Origin: Cytophagales bacterium
GTDB lineage: Bacteria; Bacteroidota; Bacteroidia; Cytophagales; Cyclobacteriaceae
NCBI GenBank assembly: GCA_022360015.1
Contig: JAKSDQ010000152.1
Location: 94,797-158,796, forward strand
Direction: 5' to 3'
Length of the DNA: 64,000 nucleotides
Under the pieces are notes generated by a model. The model saw nothing but the letters and a program-made list of their open reading frames with translations. It did not search any database and was not told the origin of the DNA. Both the position numbers and the translations under genes were made by a program. Below, in pieces: positions 26,816 to 35,570 of the stretch; the stretch's first letter is position 1; each line of letters begins with the position of its first letter.

Positions 26816-29233
26816 TTACTCTTCATGTTTTAATGCTTCAATGGGATTGGTAGAAGCGGCCTTGATGGATTGGTAACCCACAGTCAGCCACGCAATAAAA
26901 ATAGCTATGCCACCTCCCCAAAGAAAGGGCCAGAGAGACAACGCGGTCTGGTAGGCAAAGTTTTGTAGCCAGCTTTCCATTACATACCGGGTCAGCACAC
27001 ACCCTATGACAAAGGAAATAATCACCAGGTAAGTGAAGCCTCTGGTCAATAGCATCAAAATCTGGCTAACAGAAGCGCCCATTACTTTTCTTACACCAAT
27101 TTCCTTAAATCGTTGCTCAGCGGTAAATGAAGCAAGCCCAAAAAGTCCCAAGGAAGCAATAATGATAGCAAGCACCGAAAAATATTGAACCAGGCTGGCC
27201 AGGCGGTCTTCATTGTTGTACTGCTCACTGAATCGTTCATTCACCCAATAATGCGTAAATGGAAATCCAGGCCTCAGGTATGACCATTGTTCCTTTAGAT
27301 AAGCCAGCGTCTCATCTTGATGGGCAGGATTGATTCTGAGGGCCATGCCCTGGGAACGGCCATTGGAAATCAAAAATACGATTGGGGCTATTTCCTGGTG
27401 AAGCGATTCGAAATGGAAATCTTCCACCACACCGATTACCTTACCCTTCCTTTGCCCGTAATGAAATGCTTTACCAATGGCTTCGTCATCAGAATTCCAG
27501 CCAATGGCCTTTATGGCCGCTTTATTTAAAATAAATGACTCTGTGGAATCACTCGCCCGATTGATATCAAAATCGCGGCCTGCTGTAAAGGGGACCTCAA
27601 AAGATCCCAGAAAAGCGTGATCCACATGTACATCGGCTATACGAAACAGAATGGCCTTCATATCGCCATCGATCTCCGCCTTAGCGCCCTGCGAATCAAG
27701 CAATCTGCCTGATGGAACCCTGCTGGTGATGGACACACTATTGATTCCCGGTTGTTGCAATAACCTGCCCCTGATGGACTCATATTGGTTGTAAATTTCA
27801 TTGTTCATCGGCAAGATCAATAGATTGTCTTTGTTGAATCCGAGTGGCTTGGCCCGCATATATTGCAATTGATCTTGTATCACACCTACACTGATTATCA
27901 AAACAATAGAGATACAGAATTGTACCACAACCAAAACCGAGCGCAGGTTAAAGCCATTTTTGTTTCGCACGTTCTGGCCTTTTAAAATATTGGCCGGGCG
28001 GAACCTGGACAGGAACAAGGCCGGATAACTGCCTGCCGCTATGCCAACAAACAGTGTAATTCCCCCTAGCAGGTATATGACAAATAAATTGTTGGCGATG
28101 GAAATCGATAGGTCTTTTTGAACGAAATTGTTAAACCATGGCAGCAGCGATGAAACAATGGCCAGGGCCAATACCAAACTGATGACAGCAAAGAGAACGG
28201 ATTCTACAAGAAACTGTCGAATGAGCATGCCTCTGTAGGCACCCATCACTTTTCTTAATCCAACTTCCTTCGCCCTTTTTACCGAGCGGGCAGTGGAGAG
28301 GTTCATAAAATTGATACAAGCAATAACCAGGATCAAAAAGGCAATGGCTGTGAATGTGTAAACGTAGGCAATATCTCCATTGGCTTCCATCTCCGAATCC
28401 AGATGGGAGTGTAAATGGATACTTGTGAGGGGCCATAAAGTTAATTGATTGTATTCAGCCGGTTTTCTGCCATTGCCTCCTGGCTGAAGGTGTTTATTCA
28501 AAAAATCTCCAAGTTGGGCCTGTAAATCCAGGTAATTATAGCCTTCCGGTAACAGTAGATATGTGCCGTAATTATTGCTTCCCCAGTTGTTCATGAGATT
28601 TTCCAGTCCGAAAAAATCTTCTACCGTTTGGAAGGAGCAAAGAAAATCCAGGGTAAAATGTGAATGGTGTGGTACATCCTCCATGACCCCTGTTACTTTC
28701 ATATCCACTCGGTTATCATAATTCAGTACTTTTCCTATAGGGTCGGCGGCACCAAAGTATTTTTCTGCAGTAGATTGGGTAATGACAAGCGAGTTGGGTT
28801 CTTTCAACGCTGTAGCAGGGTCTCCTTTGACCAGTTTCCAGGAAAAGACCTCAAATACATCGTGGTCTGCAAAGAAAAATCTCTCCTCTTCAATCTTGGT
28901 TTCCTTGTAGGTAATCAACGGATCATCGCCTAAAAACCGCACTGCATTAAGGACTATGCCTTCAAAGTCACTTTTCAGCAAAGGCGCAAACGGTGGGGCA
29001 ACCTGGCCGAGATGCAGGCTGGTTTCACCATCTATGTTCTTCCAGGCCCGCGAAACTCTTACAATGCGGTCTGACTTTTTATGGTATTTGTCATAGCTTA
29101 ATTCATCTTTGACAAACAATAATATTAAGATACAAGCGGCCATTCCGGTGGAAAGTCCCAAGATATTAATGAAACTGTAGACCTTCTGCGCTAAAATATT
29201 CCTGATGGCAATTTTGAAGTAGTTTTTAAACAT
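26816..29233 (-). CDS. FtsX/MacB-type ABC transporter permease
   Basis: Inner-membrane protein of 805 residues with two MacB-PCD/FtsX units. TM1 is near residues 20-42 (FINILGLSTGMAACILILLF), followed by a large periplasmic domain, then three TM helices (from FTAIAFLILVIACINFMNLS), a second periplasmic domain and three C-terminal TM helices. The family phrases KEVGLRKVMGA and KEIGVRKVMGAS occur at the ends of each half. Bacteroidota carry many such genes without an adjacent ATPase, as here. Substrate unknown; mechanotransmission or lipoprotein/peptide export is expected from the family. Confidence 0.9.
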   Translation of the reverse strand: MFKNYFKIAIRNILAQKVYSFINILGLSTGMAACILILLFVKDELSYDKYHKKSDRIVRVSRAWKNIDGETSLHLGQVAPPFAPLLKSDFEGIVLNAVRFLGDDPLITYKETKIEEERFFFADHDVFEVFSWKLVKGDPATALKEPNSLVITQSTAEKYFGAADPIGKVLNYDNRVDMKVTGVMEDVPHHSHFTLDFLCSFQTVEDFFGLENLMNNWGSNNYGTYLLLPEGYNYLDLQAQLGDFLNKHLQPGGNGRKPAEYNQLTLWPLTSIHLHSHLDSEMEANGDIAYVYTFTAIAFLILVIACINFMNLSTARSVKRAKEVGLRKVMGAYRGMLIRQFLVESVLFAVISLVLALAIVSSLLPWFNNFVQKDLSISIANNLFVIYLLGGITLFVGIAAGSYPALFLSRFRPANILKGQNVRNKNGFNLRSVLVVVQFCISIVLIISVGVIQDQLQYMRAKPLGFNKDNLLILPMNNEIYNQYESIRGRLLQQPGINSVSITSRVPSGRLLDSQGAKAEIDGDMKAILFRIADVHVDHAFLGSFEVPFTAGRDFDINRASDSTESFILNKAAIKAIGWNSDDEAIGKAFHYGQRKGKVIGVVEDFHFESLHQEIAPIVFLISNGRSQGMALRINPAHQDETLAYLKEQWSYLRPGFPFTHYWVNERFSEQYNNEDRLASLVQYFSVLAIIIASLGLFGLASFTAEQRFKEIGVRKVMGASVSQILMLLTRGFTYLVIISFVIGCVLTRYVMESWLQNFAYQTALSLWPFLWGGGIAIFIAWLTVGYQSIKAASTNPIEALKHEE

Positions 29234-29364
29234 GGTATTTAAGTTTTTGTCCTGACAATTGAAGGTGATGGGTGTAATTGGTTATCACCACTTTTATGGC
29301 AACACTGGTAAATGCCAGCAGTAATCCATAATTTAACAGAAAAATTAATAGATTCAAAGTCATC

Positions 29365-29553
29365 GTGCCGATGCCACTTCACGCCATTTTGCTTTTGTTA
29401 ATAATCCTTGATTTTTTGTTACTGATTACCGGGCTTTACAAACCCTGGGTTGTATTGTGGTGGATGCCGAGGCAAAACAGGAAACGGGTGCTGCAAATAT
29501 ATGGTACGATTGGCGCTGTATTAGCGCTGTTGACGTTTTTTCTGGTTTTCTGA
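29365..29553 (+). CDS. Small two-TM membrane protein
   Basis: Predicted 62-residue protein (GTG start at 29365, or ATG at 29371). It has two hydrophobic helices (LHAILLLLIILDFLLLITGL and IYGTIGAVLALLTFFLVF) joined by the polar loop KPWVVLWWMPRQNRKRVL. The clean two-helix layout with a basic loop suggests a real gene; I recall similar short proteins in Cytophagales but no function. It diverges from the permease gene. Confidence 0.55.
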   Translation: MPMPLHAILLLLIILDFLLLITGLYKPWVVLWWMPRQNRKRVLQIYGTIGAVLALLTFFLVF

Positions 29554-29631
29554 AATCGCTTTTTCCATTGACACTATCGATAGCACGAGCGCTGCGTTCA
29601 TTCAGCTGCGACCGGTAAGGCACCGGCAGAC

Positions 29632-29771
29632 GTGGCTGTTGCACAACTTAAGAATGTGCTTGTATTTTTATTTTACAGGCGAAAATCTTTGTGTCTTTGT
29701 GCCTTCGTGGTGAAAAATGGTGAACCACCAAGACACAAAGAATTTTGTTGAAAACGTTGTGAAACAGCCAC
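29632..29771. repeat. Palindromic repeat element A, copy 1, carrying a nested element B
   Basis: The ends GTGGCTGTT (29632-29640) and AACAGCCAC (29763-29771) are inverted. The left part reads GTTGCACAACTTAAGAATGT onward and the right part GTTGAAAACGTTGTG. The same sequence, uninterrupted and inverted, occurs at 57967-58031. In this copy the centre is split by element B (29687-29740). Confidence 0.75.
29687..29740. repeat. Palindromic repeat element B, copy 1
   Basis: CTTTGTGTCTT at the left and AAGACACAAAG at the right flank the core GTGGTGAAAAATGGTGAACC. A related, larger copy lies at 46656-46747. It is inserted inside element A. Confidence 0.75.
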
Positions 29772-29818
29772 GTGACGCTGGCGCCAGTTTGAGGAAACCT
29801 GCCCTGTCTCTTTGTGTC

Positions 29819-30610
29819 TTAAGTTATCAGGAAGCTGTCGCTGTCCCGATGAGCTGGAAAATCGGAGCGTACTTTTTCTAGTTGGGCTCTGGTGAGGGTA
29901 AGGGTGATGGTGCCTTCCTTATCTTCCAGGAAATGTAGCACGTTGCCCAGGGGATCGATCACGACCGAATGCCCGTTGTAAGCAATATTATTTCCATCCT
30001 TACCGACTCTGTTCAGACCTGCCACATAACTTAGATTTTCAATGGCCCGGGCTTTTAACAAGATATCCCAGGCAGGGATTCTCCTGGCCGGCCAATTGGC
30101 TACAAACAACAACAAATCATACGAATGACCCCTGTCCTCATGCCACTGGTTGCGGCTCCAGACCGGAAACCTCAGATCATAACATATCATCGGGCAGATT
30201 TTCCATCCGTGAAGTTCGACGAGCAGTTTTTCCTTTCCCGCATTAAAATAGTGGTGTTCGTTTGCCATTCTAAAAAGGTGCCTCTTGTCATAGGTGCGGA
30301 AATGGCCGCCCGGCTCCATCCAGATCAGCCGGTTATAGAAATGCTCGCCCTCCCTGATAATTAAACTACCGGCCACAACGGCGCCGGTTTGGTTTGCCTG
30401 CTGTTTCATCCACCTGAAAGTTTTCATATTCATTATTTCGCCCAGCGGCTTAGTGGCGTTGGTAAAACCGGTGTTAAACATTTCCGGCAATAAAATAATA
30501 TCGGTTTTCCCCTCGATTTGCCAGATTTTTTCTTCGAACATAGCCAGGTTGGCATCTACATCATGCCAATGGAGATTTGATTGGATTAAGCTAACCGTTA
30601 AATCCCGCAT
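29819..30610 (-). CDS. Nitrilase-superfamily omega-amidase (YafV-like)
   Basis: Cytosolic C-N hydrolase of about 263 residues. The start MRDLTVSLIQSNLHW overlaps the preceding aminotransferase gene by 13 nt and matches the family N-terminus. The Glu-Lys-Cys triad is visible in LLPEMFNTGF, YDKRHLF and PMICYDLRFP. With the neighbouring YbdL-like aminotransferase it fits the transaminase plus omega-amidase pathway that removes the alpha-keto acids made from Gln or Met (2-oxoglutaramate, 2-oxosuccinamate). The stop codon abuts a short remnant of repeat B sequence (TCTCTTTGTGTCTT). Confidence 0.9.
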   Translation of the reverse strand: MRDLTVSLIQSNLHWHDVDANLAMFEEKIWQIEGKTDIILLPEMFNTGFTNATKPLGEIMNMKTFRWMKQQANQTGAVVAGSLIIREGEHFYNRLIWMEPGGHFRTYDKRHLFRMANEHHYFNAGKEKLLVELHGWKICPMICYDLRFPVWSRNQWHEDRGHSYDLLLFVANWPARRIPAWDILLKARAIENLSYVAGLNRVGKDGNNIAYNGHSVVIDPLGNVLHFLEDKEGTITLTLTRAQLEKVRSDFPAHRDSDSFLIT

Positions 30611-31689
30611 AATAACCTCGCTCCTTTTTGCAGTGTCTGATTGTCCTTGGCAAAACAAAACCTCAGATAGTGATTATCAGTCTTATCCTGATAAAATACC
30701 GATATAGGTATCGCGGCCACACCGACCTCCCTGGTTAACCACTCCGCCATCTCCCTGTCAGGGGTGGTTCCATAATTCCTGTAGGAAAATAACTGGAAAT
30801 AAGTGCCTTTGGATGGCACTGGCTCAAACCGGGACGCTTCCATTTGCTGTAAAAAGTAATCCCTTTTTTCCTGGAAAAACTTATGTAATCCCTGGTAATT
30901 CTTTTCATTGTCCAGAAAAGCAGCCAGGGCATATTGCACAGGGGTATTGACGCTGAAGGTTAGAAACTGATGAACCTTTTTTATTTCAGTGGTCAGCGGG
31001 GCAGATGCCACGCTGTAACCAACTTTCCATCCGGTGGCATGAAAGGTTTTTCCAAAAGAATAAACGGCTATGCTTCTTTCCCTTAAACCCGGATACTTCA
31101 ACACACTTTGATGCGCTTCATCGTCAAAAATGATGTGCTCATAAACTTCGTCACTTAATACGTAGATACCATACTTTTCAGTAATTTCCGACAAGGCCGA
31201 TAGATCGCTGTGTCTTAAAATAGTCCCTGTCGGGTTATGGGGGGTATTGATGATGATGAGCCTGGTGCGTTTGTTTATTTGTAGTGCAACCCGTTGCCAG
31301 TCAATAGTAAAATCAGGCACCTCCATGGGCACCAGCACCGGGATCCCTCCGTTTAACCTGATAGCGGGTACGTAGGCGTCGTAGGCGGGCTCCAGGATCA
31401 ACACTTCGTCCCCTGGCCTGACCATCGCTGCGATACTGGCATAAAGTGCCTCTGTAGCGCCGGCAGTAACGGTAATTTCGTTTTCAGGATTGACGTTTAT
31501 CCCATAAGTGTTTGTAATTTTCCGGCTGATACTATTTAACAAATCGGGTACGCCCGGCATGGGCGCATACTGATTAAAACCGCGGCGCATATAAGTGGTT
31601 ACCAAATCCTGTAATTCTGAGGATATTTCGAAGTCGGGAAATCCCTGGGATAAATTGATAGCCTTAAAATCCTGCGCCATCTTAGACAT
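30598..31689 (-). CDS. PLP-dependent methionine/kynurenine-type aminotransferase (N-terminus frameshifted)
   Basis: Fold-type I aminotransferase, YbdL family. From Met at 31689 it reads MSKMAQDFKAINLSQGFPDF and continues through TAGATEALYA, NTPHNPTGT, SDEVYEH and the PLP-lysine motif SFGKTFHATGWKVGY to a full C-terminus. The family's first 20-25 residues lie upstream but in another frame: a tandem CTACCTAC (plus strand 31710-31717) breaks the frame after codon 16 of a TTG start at 31759. The internal ATG could still give a nearly full protein lacking about 24 residues. Operon position: 4 nt after def and overlapping the omega-amidase gene. Confidence 0.85.
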   Translation of the reverse strand: MSKMAQDFKAINLSQGFPDFEISSELQDLVTTYMRRGFNQYAPMPGVPDLLNSISRKITNTYGINVNPENEITVTAGATEALYASIAAMVRPGDEVLILEPAYDAYVPAIRLNGGIPVLVPMEVPDFTIDWQRVALQINKRTRLIIINTPHNPTGTILRHSDLSALSEITEKYGIYVLSDEVYEHIIFDDEAHQSVLKYPGLRERSIAVYSFGKTFHATGWKVGYSVASAPLTTEIKKVHQFLTFSVNTPVQYALAAFLDNEKNYQGLHKFFQEKRDYFLQQMEASRFEPVPSKGTYFQLFSYRNYGTTPDREMAEWLTREVGVAAIPISVFYQDKTDNHYLRFCFAKDNQTLQKGARLLCGI

Positions 31690-31759
31690 GACTGTAAAAA
31701 TGGTCGTCCCTACCTACTTCAGGTAACTTAGAGGATAACTTGGGTTGATTAACTGGCAA
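31690..31759 (-). pseudogene. Frame-displaced N-terminal segment of the aminotransferase gene
   Basis: From TTG at 31759 the frame reads MPVNQPKLSSKLPEVG, matching the SKLPxxGTTIFT start of YbdL-type enzymes, then goes out of frame. In the other frame the same DNA resumes as VGTTIFTVMSKM. Removing one copy of the tandem 4-mer (CTAC x2 at 31710-31717) joins the two perfectly. Confidence 0.8.
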
Positions 31760-31763
31760 AATG

Positions 31764-32321
31764 CTATCTTTTCTTTACTGGAAACGCCATGCGGTATTCC
31801 ACATTTATATTGCCTTTGCTGATGTTAGCCAGTTTGCTCTTTAACAGCCTTTTCTTAAAAGGGGAAAGGTGGTCGGTGAACAAAACGCCTTCAATGTGGT
31901 CGTATTCATGTTGTATGATTCTTGCTTTCAAACCATCGAATACCTCTTCGTGTTCCTCCCAGTTTTCGTCAAAGTACCTGATTTTCAACTGTGGTTTGCG
32001 GTTGACTTCCTGCCGTATATCCGGAATACTGAGACATCCCTCTTCAAATGACCATTCAATACCGCTTTCTTCAAGCATCACGGGGTTTACAAACACCTTC
32101 TTAAAATCCTGCATGCTTTCATCCTCCATGGGACTCGCATCCACCACAAATATTCTTATAGGCTTCCCTATCTGCGGCCCTGCCAAACCCACGCCATTCG
32201 CATTATACATGGTTTCAAACATGTCATTGGCCAGTTCATTGATCTCAATCGATCCTTTTTCAATTTCAACGGCCTTTTTCCTCAATACAGGATCCCCGTA
32301 CGCTACAATGGGATATATCAT
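31764..32321 (-). CDS. def: Peptide deformylase
   Basis: Metalloenzyme of 185 residues that removes the formyl group from new proteins. All three motifs are present: GVGLAGPQIG at 43-52, EGCLSIP at 94-100 (metal ligand Cys96) and QHEYDHIEG at 137-145 (His138, Glu139, His142). It overlaps ruvX by 4 nt and is followed 4 nt later by the putative TTG start of the aminotransferase. Confidence 0.96.
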   Translation of the reverse strand: MIYPIVAYGDPVLRKKAVEIEKGSIEINELANDMFETMYNANGVGLAGPQIGKPIRIFVVDASPMEDESMQDFKKVFVNPVMLEESGIEWSFEEGCLSIPDIRQEVNRKPQLKIRYFDENWEEHEEVFDGLKARIIQHEYDHIEGVLFTDHLSPFKKRLLKSKLANISKGNINVEYRMAFPVKKR

Positions 32322-32737
32322 GTCAAACTACCTTGTTCTAAAAAAGATTGCAATATGATGGTTGCACTAATTTTATCTATGGTTTCTTTGTTTCTTCTAT
32401 CCTTTTTCTTCATGCCACCCTGCAACATGGCATCGAAAGCCATTTTGGAGGTAAACCTTTCGTCGACGGTGACCACTTTTTTGCCGGGAAATACCCGTTT
32501 AAGATGAATAACAAAATTCTTTACAGTTTGTGTTAAATCAGTGTCATTACTGGCCAAATTTTTAGGTAAGCCTACAACAAATAACTCGATCCCCTCGCGC
32601 GCTTCATATTCCTTCAGAAAGGCTATAAGTGCTTCAGGATGAACGGTTGTTAACGGGCTGGCAATAATTCTTGCCGGATCAGTAACCGCTAACCCTACCC
32701 TTTTTGTGCCATAGTCGATTGCGAGAATTCTAGCCAT
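32318..32737 (-). CDS. ruvX: Holliday junction resolvase-like protein YqgF/RuvX
   Basis: RNase H-fold protein of 139 residues, full family length, involved in pre-16S rRNA 5' processing and possibly Holliday junctions. Motifs: LAIDYGTKRVGLAVTD at the N-terminus (catalytic Asp7), FVVGLPKNLASND near 53-65, and VDERFTSKMA near 96-105. It overlaps def by 4 nt and starts 4 nt after the RIC gene, so all are co-transcribed. Confidence 0.95.
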   Translation of the reverse strand: MARILAIDYGTKRVGLAVTDPARIIASPLTTVHPEALIAFLKEYEAREGIELFVVGLPKNLASNDTDLTQTVKNFVIHLKRVFPGKKVVTVDERFTSKMAFDAMLQGGMKKKDRRNKETIDKISATIILQSFLEQGSLT

Positions 32738-32741
32738 TCGA

Positions 32742-33491
32742 CTAATTGAACTTTACTTTATCAGCCATCCATTTTTTGACATCTGCTTCCAATTGCATTG
32801 CCTTGGGAAACAATACATTGTTTTCAACATTGGCGTGAATAACCAGTTCCTTGTCAAAATTTTCAAGTTCCGAAATCAACACCCTTAACGGCAGATCATC
32901 CGAATTATGGCATTTATAGTTTTGAGTGATTTTTCTGATACCCTGCATTTCATCATCATGCTGCTCGTGTTCCATGGCATATTTTTGAATGGAATGTTTT
33001 TCCATTTGATAATAAATCACGGAAGGTGTGATTTCTCCCTGCAGGGCCTTTTTAAGATGGAGAATGTAGTTAAAAAGTGTATCTTCCTCTTCGTATATGT
33101 GGACTATAAAATCCTGGACGAACAAGGGAAATACGATTTTAAGGTCTTCGACAAAATTATTTGTGTGAAAATGTTTCTCGTCGATGTTCTCAAGCAAACG
33201 GGCAATAAATGGTAACTTTTGCTTGATAAAAAGATAATGTGTATGTTTTAAATATTCGATGATCAGCTCAATCGGATAGGAAACCAGCTTAATACTAGCC
33301 TGGTGGTCGTTCTTCCGGACAGATTCCAGGCTTTTGATGACCTTTTGAATGTCCAGTTGCTTTTCATCACAAACTTGCTTCAGGGTTTTTTCAGAATAAT
33401 CATAAAATTTTATTCCGAAATAATACAACACTGAAGCGAAAATGAGATTTTCCCCTACCAGGTCTTCAATTTTCCTATGAATTATTTCCAC
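32742..33491 (-). CDS. Hemerythrin-like di-iron protein of the RIC (ScdA/YtfE) type
   Basis: Protein of 249 residues. The N-terminal part (LIFASVLYYFGIKFYDYSEK with KTLKQVCDEKQLD) resembles the ScdA N-terminal domain. The C-terminal half has spaced His and Glu residues of a four-helix di-iron bundle: YLKHTHYLFIK, FVQDFIVHIYEEEDTLF, AMEHEQHDDEMQ and LVIHANVENNVLFPKA. RIC proteins help repair iron-sulfur clusters after nitric oxide or oxidative stress. It lacks the usual DPETC Cys of classic members, so it is a divergent form. It is first in the five-gene operon; a TATATTTG -7 element lies at 33515-33522 (minus). Confidence 0.82.
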   Translation of the reverse strand: MEIIHRKIEDLVGENLIFASVLYYFGIKFYDYSEKTLKQVCDEKQLDIQKVIKSLESVRKNDHQASIKLVSYPIELIIEYLKHTHYLFIKQKLPFIARLLENIDEKHFHTNNFVEDLKIVFPLFVQDFIVHIYEEEDTLFNYILHLKKALQGEITPSVIYYQMEKHSIQKYAMEHEQHDDEMQGIRKITQNYKCHNSDDLPLRVLISELENFDKELVIHANVENNVLFPKAMQLEADVKKWMADKVKFN

Positions 33492-33779
33492 GATTAATAA
33501 ATTGGACTAAAAGACAAATATAGAGAAATTAGTGCTATAAAAACATTATTTAGTAATCCTTTGACCATATAATTATTGAAGATCAAGAATATAGCGGTCA
33601 AATAAAACTCTTTTGGTATTGCTACGTTTTATTTTTATTAGGTGAAAATCCCTTGGCAACAATTAAATGTTGACAATATTTATGTAACTTTATTATTAAG
33701 GTTTGCTTTGATAAGTTTTAAAATCAACCGATTTTGGCAAAGTTACTAATTAATTTATTTTAATAAACCGATTAAGACC

Positions 33780-35408
33780 GTGAGTGAGAGAAAAAATTCA
33801 AAATCCAGTATCAGACTTCCATTACTCATTTCAATAGCGATAGCCGGTGGTGTATTAATTGGCGCTACAGTATCGAATAATTCACCCAAGGGGGTGGCAA
33901 TTTACAATAATATACAAAAGTTTAAAGAAATCCTCACTTATGTGCAAAGGGATTATGTGGATGAAGTAAATACAGATGACCTGGCAGAATATGCCATTAA
34001 ACAAATGTTGGAAAAACTGGACCCTCATACCGTATATATTCCTGCCGAAAATGTGGCTGCTGCGAAATCCGAGCTGGAAGGTGGATTTGATGGAATTGGA
34101 ATCGAATTTGGCATTTTCAGGGATACGCTTTACGTTGTCGCCCCGATAAACGGAGGCCCTTCGGAACAGGTAGGTTTGAGATCAGGCGACCAGATTATTG
34201 AAGTGGATGGTGAAAATATAGCGGGTATAGGTATCAATAATTATGATGTATACAAAAAACTTCGTGGCCATAAAGGTACCAAGGTTAACGTCAAAATCAA
34301 GCGGGAAAGGGAGAGTGAGTACCTGGATTTTACCATTACCAGGGATAAAATTCCGCAGAATACGGTGGACGTTTCTTATATGATCGATGATGTTATCGGG
34401 TATATAAAATTAAGCAGGTTTGGTACCAATACCTATACCGAATTTAAAACCGCACTCAATAAACTGAAGGGGGAAGGCATGAAAAAACTGGTGCTTGACC
34501 TGAAAGGAAATGGAGGGGGAATCATGCAAAGGGCCATTGAAATCAGTGATGAGTTCCTTAATGACAACCAATTGATTGTTTATACAAAAGGTAAAGATAA
34601 TCGCTATGATTCGGAGGCCAGGGCAAGGATAAAGGGTATTGCAGAAAACATTCCCCTGATTGTATTGATCGACCAGGGCAGTGCCTCTGCCTCTGAAATT
34701 GTATCGGGTGCCTTGCAGGACAACGACAGAGCGTTGATCGTGGGAAGGCGGTCATTTGGCAAAGGACTGGTACAGGTGCCAATCGACCTTAGTGATGGCT
34801 CCGAGCTGAGATTAACCATATCGAGATATTATACACCCAGTGGCAGATCTATTCAAAAGCCCTATGAAGCAGGCGGTGGTGATTACGATCATGAAATTTA
34901 TACCCGTCTCGAAAATGGAGAGTTTTTTCATGCTGACAGCGTAAAATTTAACGATTCTCTGAAGTACAAAACCTCCAAAGGCAGGATTGTATATGGGGGT
35001 GGTGGAATTATGCCGGACTATTTTGTGCCGATCGACACCAGTTTGAACAGTGCCTATTTGAATACACTGTACGTTAAAAACCTATTCAGAGAATATACTT
35101 TGAACTATACCCAAAAGCATGAAAAAAGGTTAAAAGGTATGTCGCTGGAAAACTTCAAAAAAGATTTTCAAGTATCGGAAAACATGGTCAGGGAATTTAT
35201 CAAGTTGGCGGAGCTTTCAGGGGTGGCTTATAATGAGGCGGAATATAAAATCTCGAAATCAATTATTATTTCCAATATAAAAGCACAAATTGGCAGAAGG
35301 CTTTGGGCTGAAGAGGGCTATTACCCAATCATCAATGAGCATGATGAAGTTTTGATGCAGGCCATCCAATTCTTTGACAAGGCTGAGGAATTGTTACGCC
35401 ATAACTGA
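33780..35408 (+). CDS. S41-family C-terminal processing peptidase
   Basis: Periplasmic serine protease of 542 residues that degrades proteins from the C-terminus. GTG start; signal anchor at residues 12-30. PDZ domain about 88-185 (GGFDGIGIEFGIFRDTLYVV, GLRSGDQIIEVDG). The S41 core carries LDLKGNGGGIM at 239-249, the catalytic serine region GSASASEI around 300-307 and Lys328 in SFGKGLVQVP, forming the Ser-Lys dyad. A terminator follows at 35451-35477. Confidence 0.94.
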   Translation: MSERKNSKSSIRLPLLISIAIAGGVLIGATVSNNSPKGVAIYNNIQKFKEILTYVQRDYVDEVNTDDLAEYAIKQMLEKLDPHTVYIPAENVAAAKSELEGGFDGIGIEFGIFRDTLYVVAPINGGPSEQVGLRSGDQIIEVDGENIAGIGINNYDVYKKLRGHKGTKVNVKIKRERESEYLDFTITRDKIPQNTVDVSYMIDDVIGYIKLSRFGTNTYTEFKTALNKLKGEGMKKLVLDLKGNGGGIMQRAIEISDEFLNDNQLIVYTKGKDNRYDSEARARIKGIAENIPLIVLIDQGSASASEIVSGALQDNDRALIVGRRSFGKGLVQVPIDLSDGSELRLTISRYYTPSGRSIQKPYEAGGGDYDHEIYTRLENGEFFHADSVKFNDSLKYKTSKGRIVYGGGGIMPDYFVPIDTSLNSAYLNTLYVKNLFREYTLNYTQKHEKRLKGMSLENFKKDFQVSENMVREFIKLAELSGVAYNEAEYKISKSIIISNIKAQIGRRLWAEEGYYPIINEHDEVLMQAIQFFDKAEELLRHN

Positions 35409-35450
35409 CAAACGTATTTCAAGATCATACGCACAAGCTCTATAATTAAT

Positions 35451-35477
35451 GCCTGGTCTATAGATCGGGCATTTTTA
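35451..35477 (+). terminator. Terminator of the S41 peptidase gene
   Basis: GCCTGGTC (35451-35458), loop TATA, GATCGGGC (35463-35470) with two G-T pairs, then ATTTTTATT. Confidence 0.75.
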
Positions 35478-35570
35478 TTAATGTCCATAGCAAAATTATG
35501 ATGAATTAAGAATTAATGTTTAATTTTTAGTTTTTAAAAAACCTTAGCTTTAACTTTTGAATAGTCAGGT

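Noticed and set aside
30611..30658. Longer start for the omega-amidase
   Set aside because: The added residues lie inside the aminotransferase frame and do not resemble the family; MRDLTVSLIQ is the normal N-terminus.
31714..31716. In-frame TAG in the aminotransferase as a recoded codon
   Set aside because: A tandem 4-bp duplication explains the break better: deleting it restores the family sequence without any recoding.
33560..33602. TTTGACC ... GGTCAAA inverted repeat before the RIC gene
   Set aside because: Arms are 29 nt apart, unlike an FNR/CRP or NsrR site; probably chance in AT-rich DNA.
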